Shown here in pieces: positions 37,507 to 49,281 of a stretch of DNA of 64,000 nt. The notes under the pieces are model-generated. The model had not been told where the DNA came from. It did no database searches and saw only the letters and a list, made by a program, of their open reading frames with translations. Location: the NCBI GenBank assembly GCA_950295325.1, contig OX485804.1:54920429-54984428 (forward strand), in the 5' to 3' direction. A program made the position numbers and the translations under genes. This DNA comes from Polytrichum commune (taxonomy: Eukaryota; Streptophyta; Polytrichopsida; Polytrichales; Polytrichaceae). Within the stretch, counting starts at the first letter, position 1. Every line of letters begins with the position of its first letter.

Positions 37507-37981
37507 GAATACTAATAATATATAGCTGCAATCAACGCTGCTCCAGGTTATGGTTTTAGCATGGGCCGATGTCCACCTTACTAAGTTACTCCTCGTGCTA
37601 ATTCTCAATAATGGCTTTGCTAGCTTGCACCTGTCCCCCAAACTTCATGAATGCACTCCATGTCAACTGCCATCAACCATATTGGTGCTCTCTTTTTATT
37701 TTTTCTGCTCAATCATGTCATGAGGGAAGAGAGGACTACCATGAAGGGTGACAGAAAGGCACTGCTCACAAACTGACTCTACTTCAATTACGCATCATGG
37801 GTGGTGGGAAACTGGAATTTCACAATCCCAAGAAACTTGAAGAAGCCACGTACATCACTGAATCTGTATAAAACTGAGGGTTATATATAACTTATAACTG
37901 CACAAGGACACCTTTTTTCTGACAGACATCTCTGCATTGGAAGTGATCACAACCCATAGCATCGGATTAATCCTCACAGTA
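37507..37981. other. Intergenic DNA
   Basis: Nothing recognised. Confidence 0.4.
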
Positions 37982-38307
37982 GTACACAAAATATGATATT
38001 TAGTGTTTGATTACATTTAGTGTTGTTACCACCCTATCATGGTCAACACTAATTTTCAATTCTTTGACATTTAGTGTTGGACATAAACGTGTTGCTACCT
38101 TCCCTACTGCCACCTCCCTTATTATATATATTTTTTCCATATCCTTACTAACAACTAAATTCAAACATGTAACTTCCACATATTACCATAGTTGATATTT
38201 AGTGTTTGAGTTTACATTTAATGTTACGTACTTTCGTAGGGTTATTGATATTTAGTGTATGCATTCGTATTTAGTGTATCAAACACTAAATATCATATTT
38301 TGTGTAG
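37982..38307. mobile_element. MITE, family A
   Basis: Ends ACACAAAATATGAT and ATCATATTTTGTGT are inverted repeats; the core is inverted relative to the copy at 3319-3661 ('gtagtgttaccaccct' region, 'ttagtgttggacataaa'). AGT flanks both ends if the element is taken as 37984-38305, a possible 3-bp duplication, but other copies do not confirm this. Confidence 0.7.
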
Positions 38308-38334
38308 TAAGTGCCTAAGGTATGTGGGCATTAA

Positions 38335-38833
38335 GGGCCACTTCACACACAAGCCAAGAGCCGTGGCCACGAAATTGTGACAGCCCAAAAGAAAGTGTCC
38401 AAAGGCCGTCCCAACACCCCTCCAAAAGCATGTAGTGTGGTCACGGACCCTCAAGTGTTGCGTGAAGTCATATGTGACCGGTCCCTCAACCAAGTGCCAT
38501 TTCAATGAATTTTTATTCATGCGGGTTCTTATGCATGATAAAATAGAATAAATCAACGGTTGTGAGCATTCGGAGTGGCATGGTCTCTCGGTTTCGTGTT
38601 AGGCCTACCTCCAAGAGATGGTTTTTGAAAATAGTCCAAGTGACCATGAAACATGATCCATTTGATGCCATATAGGAATCCATGTTGACTTTGCATCCAT
38701 CTTGCATTCACATGCTCCGTTGGTCCCCTAAGCGTAGTGTGAAGCAAGCTTGGACCGGCTCTGCCTTTTCCACCAATGAGAGTGCTTGATGTGTAATGGT
38801 CATGGGCTCTAAGTCTCGTGTGTGAAGTGGCCC
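38335..38833. mobile_element. Tourist/PIF-Harbinger-type MITE
   Basis: 499 bp. Ends GGGCCACTTCACACACAAG and (reverse complement) GGGCCACTTCACACACGAG; flanked by TAA on both sides (38332-38334 and 38834-38836). The GGGCC terminus and 3-bp duplication match the element at 8694-9205, but the internal sequence differs. Inserted just beside a family A MITE. No coding capacity. Confidence 0.88.
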
Positions 38834-39165
38834 TAAATTATGTGGTGGCTCTTCTATATTGAACGCCTATATTTGAGTGGTATATTACATGGCTTTTAGT
38901 CAAGAATGGACATTAAAAAAAAATCACGTGTCACGATGGGATTGGACTATGTGCTCATACTATATACATCATTCTAGGTTCCATAGCAAACACAACTAGG
39001 AGAGACCTATGTGATCATAGACAGAACGAGAAAATTTGTATTTGGATTCTTGTCATTTTTGCATGTCTTCTCTGATTTTGATATATGAAATGATTGTTCT
39101 TTACTATTTGCAATTGCTAACTAGACGAGACAATTCCCATGCCGATATGACAATCACTATGATAA

Positions 39166-39554
39166 ATGTTTAGTATCAACGATTCTATTTTTCTTGCTCC
39201 AAATTATTGATTGTAAAACCAACCTTGTAGTGTCACCAACACTAAATGTAAACCCAACATTATTTGTCATTCCTTGTACAAACAAATCAGCCACTATAGT
39301 TTTACAATGTTGCAAATATTCTCACCTACTAAGTGATCTTTCATCCAAAATTTAATCATCCATGACAATACTTCATTACATAAATGTTAGGATGTAGAAT
39401 ATACCAAACTTTGCTTCAATAATTGGCACGGATTTCATCCTAATTCCAATCATCCATAACATCACTTGTAAACTTTTTCACAAGAAGTGTCATTAGAAAA
39501 GCTACCACAGTGACATAAAATACCATATGACACTAAACACAATACTTAGTGTAG
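39166..39554. mobile_element. MITE, family B (worn copy)
   Basis: Shares 'gtagtgtcaccaacactaaatgtaaacccaac', 'cattatttgtcattccttgta' and 'ccacagtgacataaaatacc' with the copy at 36075-36378. The right end is TACTTAGTGTAG; the left end is decayed. Confidence 0.6.
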
Positions 39555-40062
39555 ATGTCAATGGATTTGGAAGTGCCCACAATCGCCTTCACCTACCTTA
39601 TTTCTCCCACTTTGGCAATTGTGTTTTTAACACGATATTAAACATTATGGGACTTTAGGGTAATTTTGGGACTTTTGGCATGTAAGTGGGGAACTCATTG
39701 GGAACCCATTGGGAGCTTATTGGGAACTCACAGGGAGATATGCTGGGAAGAACACATGCGACACAAATGCTCTTTCATTCCAATGGTTGTTTGCATTAGC
39801 CATGTGGGTATCCAACGACATGCAGCCTCTGGGGACCTTAGTGATGGGTCCGCTCTGAGTGCCTTGCATGTTGAGACTAACAATGAAACATAAATTGTGA
39901 TACAATATGGGAATTGCACCCACAATGTCCTTCAATGAAACACCATGTCTATGCTGGGAGATATGTAATTTTTTGATGTTGTGCTAAGTATAATATCATA
40001 CAAATTAATTGGCTGAACTGGAAATGCTCTACATTTGTGACTCGAGCTTCGTAAACTACGAA
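39555..40062. other. Spacer before the minus-strand gene block
   Basis: No gene recognised. Contains a short repeated 'gggaactcattgggaacccattggga' near 39688-39725. Confidence 0.4.
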
Positions 40063-40932
40063 TTACTGATTGGCCATGGACTGAAATATGTTTTCCAAAT
40101 GAGGTTTGATTTCTAAAGATTGTTCCCACGTAACTTTCTCCATGTACACCAAGTCTGGGATTTTGCTCTTGATATATGCCATTTGTTGAGAGTCAAACCC
40201 AATATGTTGTGCCTCAAGCACCACCATCTCAAGGTTGTATATGCGATCACTGAGCAACAGACACTCCGTATATCTCTCTAGAGCAGTGGTCATGGTTGTT
40301 TGTAGTTTCATAAACTTACCCGTCACTTCATCAATCTCCTCTGCTAAGTACTTAAACTCCTCGTGAATTGTATGCTCTCCCATTGGGTGCTCCATCAGGC
40401 CTCTCTCCTCATCATATGGTTGGCCCAACTGACATGCTTCCAACAGTGCTGTGATTGGGAGGTTCTCCTCCGTATTGTCATATACATGGTTCACCATTGC
40501 TTCTGAATGAGGATGGAGTAGGTCACCTAAATGAGGTAGGATTTCTTGAGTGGCTTCCCACATGGAGTTCTCTATCAAGTGCAAATCTGGTACACGTTGT
40601 TGAAGGAACTCCACTTGTGGGATGGTGAGCCCTATATTGATAAGTGCATGCACCAATCTCCCAAGCATGTGTGCATCCATTCCAACCAAGCGGCATCCTT
40701 GATATCTATCAAGAGCAGTGGTCATATTCGTTTGTAGTTGCATGAACCGTTCCGTGCACACATCAATATCATTGGCTAAGTTGATAAACTCATCGTCCAT
40801 ACTTCTCACTTCCATTGTAGGGTCTAACGGGCGATCCGGATCAGTTGTTTGCATTCTCCGGATCCACTCCCCAAATCCAGTTGGCCGGGGAGCTGGGGAG
40901 GGGGCGGAGGCGGGACGCCCATCCACGACATC
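40063..40932 (-). CDS. Exon of an unrecognised protein with two ~92-residue repeats
   Basis: A 290-codon exon ending in a stop; an acceptor (ATTCAG) directly precedes 40932 in the coding direction. After a Pro-rich start and a WIRRMQTTDPDRP segment, two related units of about 92 residues follow (roughly 40791-40515 and 40353-40075). Each begins EF-xx-LA-x-EID/DID, continues F-M-x-LQT-xMTTAL-x-RY and ends with IxPHL. The pattern of leucines and charged residues suggests helical units. I do not know the family. It lies downstream of the HAD-domain gene on the same strand; whether it belongs to the same transcript is unclear. No break seen. Confidence 0.55.
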   Translation of the reverse strand, partial: DVVDGRPASAPSPAPRPTGFGEWIRRMQTTDPDRPLDPTMEVRSMDDEFINLANDIDVCTERFMQLQTNMTTALDRYQGCRLVGMDAHMLGRLVHALINIGLTIPQVEFLQQRVPDLHLIENSMWEATQEILPHLGDLLHPHSEAMVNHVYDNTEENLPITALLEACQLGQPYDEERGLMEHPMGEHTIHEEFKYLAEEIDEVTGKFMKLQTTMTTALERYTECLLLSDRIYNLEMVVLEAQHIGFDSQQMAYIKSKIPDLVYMEKVTWEQSLEIKPHLENIFQSMANQ

Positions 40933-41009
40933 CTGAATTGTACCAACACGTGTGATTATTTCAGCAACAAATAAGGTCCACACATGTTTAGCTAACGTGG
41001 TCGTGGTAA

Positions 41010-41215
41010 GGCAAGACATAGAGGGTCCATACATTGTGACCAGTCATCGAAGTGTTGGGGCAAGACAAATAAGTTCCATACATTCGGAGCTTCCGTGTGA
41101 AGTATTGTTGCAAGACAAACAGGAAGCATACATTGGGAGCAAGCATGGAATTGCTTATGCAGGACAAATAAGTTCCATACATTGGGAGCATGGTTGACAT
41201 GTGTACCGACTTGGC
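41010..41215. repeat. Short ~55-60-bp repeat in the intron between two exons
   Basis: Four diverged units with 'gcaagacaaataagttccatacattgggagc' lie between the exons at 41327-41806 and 40063-40932. Confidence 0.6.
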
Positions 41216-41326
41216 GGAAGACAATGCATTGTGTAGTGGAAGTGTTTGGCCACCTTGTATATATTAAGTATTGCCATAACAATTGGATACAATATGTATT
41301 CCCGCACACATTTGGTACAGTATGGA

Positions 41327-41806
41327 TCAACTTCTAGCATATTTAGGGTACAAACGGAAGATTTGTCCATCACAGTGAAGGTGGTGTTTTGGGGCTTCCA
41401 AGGGGAGGCTGACCATTGGCGCACCGGGTTCAGTGGGTGTGATATTCGCAAGGTCAGCCAATCCTGCATGCAAAAGATGCACACCTCTTGAGTTAGGGCC
41501 TCTTGACTCGATAAGAGCATTTTGATGCTCGCGGGTAGAAAGGAGTCGCGGGGGGGTCATATTGACGTCAGCAACCTGCGCGTTCAATGGGTTCGTTGGT
41601 ACTGTGGTCGTGACGGGTTGTGGGTCATAAGTTTTGCCAATGCTCGCCAATCCAGCACGCAACATCCGAACACCCCTTGAATTAGGGCCCCTCGTTTCAA
41701 TAAGCGAAATTTGGTAATCGCCTGTAGATGTGGAGGGCACGATGGGCAACGTATTACAAGGGGGTGCAGAATCCTCCACTGCAGGCTCCATATTCAGGTC
41801 AACACC
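41327..41806 (-). CDS. Upstream exon of an unrecognised protein with a duplicated motif
   Basis: An acceptor (GTGCAG) precedes 41806; the frame stays open to about 41327, but the true donor is probably earlier (for example GTCAGC near 41415), so the end is uncertain. The encoded segment holds two copies of LIE(T/S)RGPNSRGV followed by a leucine-rich AGLA stretch, about 52 residues apart. Composition is Pro/Thr-rich between them. No family recognised. It reads in phase with the exon at 40063-40932 if spliced, so the two may form one gene. Confidence 0.4.
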   Translation of the reverse strand, partial: GVDLNMEPAVEDSAPPCNTLPIVPSTSTGDYQISLIETRGPNSRGVRMLRAGLASIGKTYDPQPVTTTVPTNPLNAQVADVNMTPPRLLSTREHQNALIESRGPNSRGVHLLHAGLADLANITPTEPGAPMVSLPLEAPKHHLHCDGQIFRLYPKYARS

Positions 41807-41809
41807 CTG

Positions 41810-42367
41810 CACGGTGACAAAGGGGCAAGCAGGGCTCCGATTTACTAATGTACATTTTTGTCGCCATATATATTCATACATATATATGATTGCAACTGAG
41901 CCGGGTTTTATGCCCCACACATACTGGTGCAACTGAACCACAATTCCATGCACATTCATGTATATTTATACATACGAGCCTCAATTGGAAATGAAATGTG
42001 TTTGATATTACAATAACATGTACACATTAACATTGTCAAAGTGTGAAATAACACAAAATTACCATAGCAAATTCATGAGTCCATTGGGAGTGGTGCAAGT
42101 GGCCTTCAGAGTGACTGTTCTTCAGTGGTGGCACCTCCAATGTCATGCTCGACTGCGAATTGTGTTTCACCGCGATTAGACATCGTGAATGCCCCGATGT
42201 CGGGCACACAAAAGCAGAGGGCGTGGAACTGGAAGGTGTGTACCTAGCAGGAGGAAACTGGAGATACCATAAAATACAATGTTACATGGCATACAATACT
42301 ACTTATTGTTCTCCTACTACTAGTGGAGCGAGTTCTACAAGTTGCAACTCAGGTCCATTGAGCCTAC
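41810..42367. other. Inter-exon stretch with a possible additional exon
   Basis: On the minus strand a plausible acceptor (CTCCAG) at 42258-42259 is followed by an open stretch rich in Ser/Pro to about 42090, possibly a 3' exon of the HAD-domain gene. A 36-bp imperfect direct repeat (42331-42366 and 42394-42429) duplicates the end of that gene's last clear exon. Confidence 0.3.
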
Positions 42368-44800
42368 TTATTTATGTAATATTTCCATTGGCTTGAGTTC
42401 TACAAGTTGCAACTCGGGTCCATTGAACTTGTTGGATTGCATAACTGCCATCTTGACTGCATCGTTATGCGGTATTGGCTGTTGCCCAAATCTACGTCTG
42501 ACCACAAAATCGCGTGCATCAGACATTGGTGAGTAGTACAATGATTCAAAGTAAGGGAGGAGAACCTTCATCATGTCTGCGTCTTGGACCCGATTATTTG
42601 TGAACGAATTGGGAAATATACCACACTCGTCCGGATTGCAAACAGATTTGTAAGGGCAATCATCTACCAGAATGGTGTTTGACTCTGCAGCTGTAATCCT
42701 CCCAGAATCGAAAGATATAGGTGGCCACCAAAACTTCCTGACCAAACTCTTCAAAAACAATGGAGTTGTTGGCTTCAAAGGGTTCGTCACGACATTTCCC
42801 CACATGTCCTTAAATGTGGTGCAATCCTCTTGGCCAAGTACTAATGTTGGTTTTGGTAGCCCAACAAATAGATACTCCACCACAAGGTCGACAGTTGATT
42901 TTTTCATGGATGACCATATGCAAAGATGGAACATTGTGGACATCCGGTACCAAAACACCTTGTATCCCAGTCTAGGGAGGACAACCTTGGGCCCTATCAA
43001 GGCAGGAAGTTTGTCCGGCGCACGATCGTGCATTACCCAAGTGGGGACATACCCCATATTGTTGTGACGGGGGGAACAGTGGCAAAATATGCCATTTAAA
43101 TCGAACACCACAATGAACCTCTTGGCAGGCAATGCAGCAGGCGCCTGCTGACATGAATCCACTGTGAGCTTATGAATTTTACTACAATGAACTAAAAAAA
43201 TAATGACCTTGAAAATCTAGGCATGATATAACAGACCATTAATGACTTGATTGTCCTGAATTGTAATCCACGTATGGTATGGGAGACGTATGGGCGTGAT
43301 GGGAAAATGGGCCCGGACCAATACCTCGTAGTGTATTGGGTTGAATTCCCATCGAGCAGAGTACCCTAAGGAAGGATCTTCAGGTTCTTTAGACATTAGT
43401 CTTCTAGCACACGCGATTCCCATCTCCCTTGTGAATACTCGGATAGGCCTATTGACCTTTGGGTAGGTGTCATCGTAAACAAAGAGCTTATCATAGACAA
43501 TGTGTTTTGGTATAGGCGCATCCATGGGCGTTATCGAGTGTCGTGGACCCTGAACCCAAAACTAGGCGAGGATAAATGAAAGAGAAGTGAAAACGTGGAA
43601 ATAGAAATATATAAATCAAAACTAATAACCTGGAGCCAGGGATGGAGTAAACTTACATTGACATGACTAGGCACCACTTTGGCAAGAGCGGCACGCCGTT
43701 TGTCCTCATCTTGATTGTTGTGCATCGTCCAGAAATCATGGAGTTCGGTGTTGTCAAATACAGGATGGGCCGCCTTTTCGCCGCGTGGCCAACGTGTCAA
43801 ATACCTCTTCACTGCTTGTGGGGCATTTATAGTGGCCTCTGGATTACTGCAATCCAACGGGATGACATTGACGGCACTTGACGATGCCTGCACCTCCGGA
43901 TGTTGCTCTGTTTGCACAGCGTCGGGATTTGATGCCGGTGTTAGCTGGAGAGACTCCACCTCGGAGGGCTGAGTAGAATGTGCTGCTGGGAGGGCCGATA
44001 CCTCTCCACCAGTCGGCAAGAAGTTCGTCCGAGGTGATGTGATTGGAGACGGAAGACTGTCAGGAATAGTCATGGTCGCTGGCACAGTTTCACTCGGGTC
44101 CAAGTCCATAGGTGGAGCACGCTTCTGCACCGTTGCATTTAGGGGACCCATAATGGGTGAGAGTATGATGGGATCGTCGTTGATTGTAGTAGGCGACGTT
44201 CGAGGAGACAATGTTGCAGAGTGTGGTGGATCCACTTGTTCAGGGTTGTGCAAGGAAGCCTGTGAATTGCAAGACATCATTAAAGACACTTGAACGCAAA
44301 ATAGATAGTACATGTGCAAGGCAAAAGGTTCCACTTTATTTACAATAAATTGGTGCACATTTGGCATCTTCTTCCCACAAGGGAGGACTTCTACACTATC
44401 CTACACCCCTAACATTGACGAAATAGGCGTCGTAGTCGACATGAGGCACCGGATGCCGCGCCGTCTCCGACCTGGATCAGACATCCAGGTGGAGATTCAG
44501 TTACTTGAACAGGGTCAAAAGATTTTGCCGAAATATTCATGGGGATCGAATTCTTACATTGGCCTCAGCGTGGTCGGTTTCCATGGTAGTTGGTGACACA
44601 TCCATGTGCGTCACTCCATCCATGTGGTCCACCTCCATTCCTTGCACGCCAACCTCTTGCATTGCAACCACTTGATCGATCACCCTTTCGGGTTCGGCGG
44701 ATCCGACGGCGACCTCCACTGTAGGTGCTGATTGCGGCGCTTGCTGGGGGGTCGGAATTCGGGATAGGCCCATCGCTTCTTGGAGCAAGCCTGAGAGCAT
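42368..44800 (-). CDS. FCP1/NIF-type HAD-domain protein with a Ser/Thr/Pro-rich N-terminus
   Basis: Proposed exons 44800-44558, 44259-43657, 43549-43237, 43161-42368; donors GTAAGA, GTAAGT and a weaker GTCTGT, acceptors all AG, phases consistent; about 650 residues. The first two exons are low-complexity Ser/Thr/Pro-rich. The last exon carries an FCP1/NIF fold of the HAD phosphatase superfamily: motif I VVFDLNG (Asp407, Asn409), motif II WSS (469-471), a conserved Lys in NPLKPTTP (516), and VDDCPYKS (Asp553-Asp554). Typical FCP1 phosphatases have D-x-D in motif I; here the second Asp, the general acid, is Asn. Plants have a divergent DLNG group of such proteins, so this may be lineage-typical rather than damage; catalysis is uncertain. 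The start is a guess: the first exon may extend upstream of 44800. The gene may be cargo of a mobile element, given its neighbours. Confidence 0.65.
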
Positions 44801-44869
44801 GCTGTGAGGCCAAATCCACCACCCTTAAGCGTCCTAGTCCGGGTGATGGCTTTGCGAATCACATTCACC

Positions 44870-46724
44870 TAATTCAATCTTGAACCATGTGCAAAGTAAT
44901 TTTCATGTCCAAAAGAACACATATTGTTTCCGCTCATTGTGCTTTATTAATGTTGGCCTCTTGGCTTGTGCTAGAGTTGGCTTTCTCAAGAGTCCAACCC
45001 GCGGCTTTAGCCGCACATGCCCTTACGGACATTCCCCTCACTCTTTTGAGCTTCACCTCATTTATCTTGCCATTGCAAGAGTCCTTCACATTCTCCATTA
45101 ATAATGCAAGTAAGTTGTTTTGAACGATAGGTGCAAGTGTTGAAAAACACTTTACTCTATAGTCAATGTCACATTCAATCACATGAAACTTCCACACGCC
45201 TTGCCTATCCTATTGAGCTTAACACTTGTCCAATGACTATTTTAGTCTATGATTGGTCTATCCCCCTATTAGATAGTTTAGTGGCACCCTCCACACAATC
45301 TTTAGCCTTAGCTTGCTAAACCTAATAACTATCTAATTAGCCATGGGTACAACTCCCGCCTAGTTACCGGCGGCCCCTTGATAGCAGTCGGCTGCCACAG
45401 CTTAATACTACCTGAGGCCAGCAGTTCGGCTGCCATAACTTAATACTCCTAAGGCCAGCAGCCTTGGCTCCACAGCTTAATACTACCTAAGGCCAGCAGT
45501 TCGGCTGCCACATCTTAATACTACCTGAGGCCAGCAGTTCGGCTGCCACATCTTAATACTACCTGAGGCCAGCAGTTCGGCTGCCACAACTTAATACTCC
45601 TAAGGCCAGCAGCCTTGGCTCCACAGCTTAATACTGCCTAAGGCTAGCAGTTCGGCTCCACAGCTTAATACTACCTAAGGCCAGCAGTCGGCTGCCACAG
45701 CTTAATACTACCTGAGGCCAGCAGTTCGGCTGCCACAACTTAATACTCCTAAGGCCAGCAGCCTTGGCGCCACAGCTTAATACTACCTGAGGCCAGCAAC
45801 CTTGGCTCCACAGCTTAATACTACCTAAGTCAACAATTTGGCTGCCACAACTTAATACTACTTAAAGGCCAGCAGCCTCGGCTTCACAGCTTAATACTAC
45901 CTACAGGCCAGCAATTCGGCTCCACAGCTTAATACTACCTAAGTCAACAGTTCGGCTGCCACAGCTTAATACTACTTAAAGGCCAGCAGCCTCAGCTTCA
46001 CAGCTTAATACTACCTACATGCCAGCAGTTCAGCTGCCACAACTTAATACTTCCCCCCAAGGTCCTAGTGACTATATGTTAAGTCTACCTACTATCTACC
46101 CTTAATGCACCCCTCCTAATTCACTAATCAAAGGTTTTTTTTTTTTTTTTTTTTTGTTCTTTTTTTTTTTCACTAACTACCACCTAATCACTACATGCAA
46201 ACTTAAGCTCTAGAGCTCCCTCACTTGGGAGGCTTTGAGAGAGAGAGCTTAACTAATTAACTTCACTAAAACTAGTGTCACACACACGTGGCTCAAGCTC
46301 TTAGGAGCTTGCTCCCTTGAGAGCGCTTGATGGAGAGAGATGAAAATGAGAGAAAAAACACCTTAAGTAGCAAAGAGGGAGAAAGGGAGAGAGAGGTGAG
46401 GATAGGGTGAGAGGATTAGCACCTCCAATCACAATCCTTTAACCTTCTCCTCCAAAGTAGGGACTAATCCCCATCCACCAAGCTTCCTTCTTCCTAAACT
46501 AACAAAGTGGATCCAAAAGTGGGCATTTAACCCGCGGATCTCACCTTGCCTCACCTTACCCCTTACTCACATAATCAAGGCATCCTCTTATTGAAATCAA
46601 ACCTTGAAATAACTACACTACACATTCTAATGCCTAAACTTAAATCCACACCACACTTCACCCTTTTTATGTTTTGTGAATAATCATAACACATCAAAGT
46701 CAAACTAAAATTGGTTCCAAAGAG
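44870..46724. other. Non-genic block separating two minus-strand genes
   Basis: Contains the 38-bp tandem array, a T-rich run (about 46133-46170) and AG-rich stretches (46230-46410). Base composition differs from the coding blocks on either side, so it may be an insertion. No recognisable ends or target duplication. An open frame at 44934-45197 (minus) has mixed composition and no known motif. Confidence 0.4.
45384..46051. repeat. 38-bp tandem array, about 17 units
   Basis: Unit close to 'aggccagcagttcggctgcc' followed by 'acagcttaatactacctg'. Units vary by a few bases and small indels, and a variant with 'gcagccttggctcc' recurs at intervals, suggesting higher-order units. Non-coding. Confidence 0.85.
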
Positions 46725-47516
46725 TTAATCACCACATGTGGGCACCATTTTGGGCTCACACATGATGGGCAAAGTTTTGCTCAAGATCCCCACAATTTTG
46801 TCTTCTAATAAACTCTCCGTAATTGTAGGTTCCTGAGCTCGATTACTGTGACGCTTGGACTGCCGGTCTTTGTGCTTGCCTCGCTTGGACGCCTTGGTTT
46901 TCGGGGGACTGAGCGGTGGAAGATCTCCACTCTCATGACAATGTGCTGGCGACACTGGTCGGGAGGTGGTTGCAAGCTCGGGTGCGTGCATGTCCGCATC
47001 GGCTTTGTCTGTGTATTCCTCTACAACGACCTCGTGGTCAACCTCTTGGTCCTCCTCCTGTTCTTCCTCGCCGGCCTCTTCAAGCTCCTCCTCAATGACC
47101 TCATTTTCCTCCTCCGCGCCTTCGTGCTCGTCCTCGTCCCAGGCATTGTCATCGTCATCTTGAGCACCCTCCGGATCAATTTTGTGATACGGGTCAACCG
47201 CTGGCACCTCGGCTAGCGATGTCACATGATCGTGACCAGTGGCCTGACTTGAAGCAGCAAAGTCCAGGACCCTGGCGTGCATAGGGGAAGCGCCAAAATC
47301 ACGTGGTGACGATTGTGTGTGAATGGACTCGCATTCTTCCAAATACGCTTCCATATGGTCCCTTTCCCTTCTACTGCCGGCCTCGTCACTATCCTGTTCG
47401 CTAGGCGCCTCACGGTCGTCATCATCGTCTTCAGGCTCCTCATAATCCGAGTCGTGTCTATCAATGTCCATGTTATCGAGGTCGGCAACGGGTGAAGGAT
47501 CTCGGGGGATATCCTC
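46725..47516 (-). other. Acidic last exon of the decayed gene
   Basis: An acceptor (ATAACAG) precedes 47516 and the frame stays open for about 263 residues. It has long runs of Asp/Glu, a few Ser/His-rich patches, and a basic stretch (KTKASKRGKHKDRQSKRH) near the end, which looks like a nuclear-localisation type sequence. Such acidic-then-basic tails are common in chromatin-associated proteins. It is listed separately because it is itself undamaged and could also belong to a different transcript. Confidence 0.45.
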
Positions 47517-49281
47517 CTGTTATGAAAAACACAATTCAATGATATATTGTTCCATATATGGAAATAAACTTTCGGGAACGTGGAAGTCAAAAGCGAGAGT
47601 ATAGAAAAGAAAAGAAACGAGGGGGGGACTTACCAACAACAGTGGTGAGGATGCATGTTGTTGATGATGAAAATGCTGATCTCCCTCGTCTTCAGCTTCA
47701 TCATCTTCAAAGTCCACTGCCCGAAGTGGTCGAATGTGTTCTATCTTTTCGGACAACGTGTGCATGAAGCTGGAGTCCATGTACGAAAAAACATTGAAGT
47801 CGCTCATCAATGCGGCACCAATAGGCTTCAACCCGTCGAAGATGTTTATTACGACTCCGCCCGAGCTTCCAAGGTGGCTAAGAAACGATAGGTAGGTTTC
47901 CATTCGCAATTCACCTCGGCTTACTTCGTAGGACAGTTCGGACCACTGCTTCGGGTTCACGGAATAACGCCGAGACGAAGGCGCCAACATCGGGTAGGGG
48001 AACACTTTTGTGGCGTGGAAAGATGGCTGAACATGTAAGGAAGTCCACGTAAAGAAGGGGGGAAGTCCTCTTGCTGTCTACTTCCTTGTGAGAAGGAAGA
48101 TCTTCGGCTGGACAAGGGAAATAAACCGAGGGGATGTTCAGAAACGTATCCGGATGCTTGCGAGTTAGTGTTGAGATGAACTCCACTGTTGCGGGGTGGT
48201 TGCGCAAGTCCGAAACAATCATCCAGGCGGGAATTGTCTTCAGACCCGGTGCCCAAAGTGGATCAGCAATATGCCTCACCAAGGACTCCACGACCGAAGA
48301 CGACACTGGCTTATCGACACTCCCTGGGATAAACCTAAAGTCGATAAACCCCGCACATACTGTGAATTTCGAGAGCCATTCGTGGTCTGTCTTGTCTTGG
48401 TTCGGGATCACCAACTGTTTCTTTGCAGAATTATAGTACACAAAACGTGTTATGAACTGGGAATGACTCTCTTGTAGGTCTGTCTGAAGCCACTCTTGTA
48501 ACAAACGGTCACATGCTGGGGATGCCTCCAGGAACTTGTTATTGGGCGCCCGCTTCTTGTTCAGCCATGTATCACCTGCAACCTGGTAAAACTTCACCCA
48601 CTTGGCCTTTGTGATACCGTGGTCCCTCTTGAATTTTGACCAAACGGAACGGTTAAGGCCCTCAAAACCTTTCGAGTCTTTTCCCCAAATGCCAAGTTGG
48701 TTCGGATCGCGTGCTGACAACTCTTGCAGCAGAATGTTCTTCCACTTCCTAAAGTTGCATCACGACTTCAAGATAGCGACCTTCGGATTCTTCGTGGATC
48801 TGAAAGTCACTCTAGGAACCTCCTCGCCAGGCCTCACATCGAGTATTCGTTGCGCACACAGGAGATAATCGGCCCGAGTTAGGCCAGCCATATTTCTGAA
48901 CGATTTCCGAGTCAAGGGCTTGCAAACATACGGTTTCTCCTCGAATGGTCCAGCCGATTTCTTTTTCTCGTGGCAGGCTCGTTGTCTCTGCTGTGCCTCG
49001 AGGTAATCGTCTAAGTAAATAGACCCTGGTTTGTCGGGATTCATGAGGGTCCCCTTCTCGTGTGCGATGAAGATTTTCTTCCACAATTTGGAAGTCTAAT
49101 CTTCGGACATGATGAGGTTGAGTTCGGCATTGAGATCCGCGTGTGTGATGCCTCGAGCAATGGCGGTGAATGATGCTTCTATGCTTGTTGTGAAATTCTG
49201 CAATGTGGAGGATTGTTAGACACTCATTTCAAAACACAAATGAGGTGTGGAGGGTGTGTAGGTGTCAGGGTAGTTCGAGGT

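Noticed and set aside
46848-47216. Plus-strand open frames opposite the acidic exon
   Set aside because: They are shadows of the Asp/Glu-rich minus-strand exon, giving low-complexity Ser- or Leu-rich translations.
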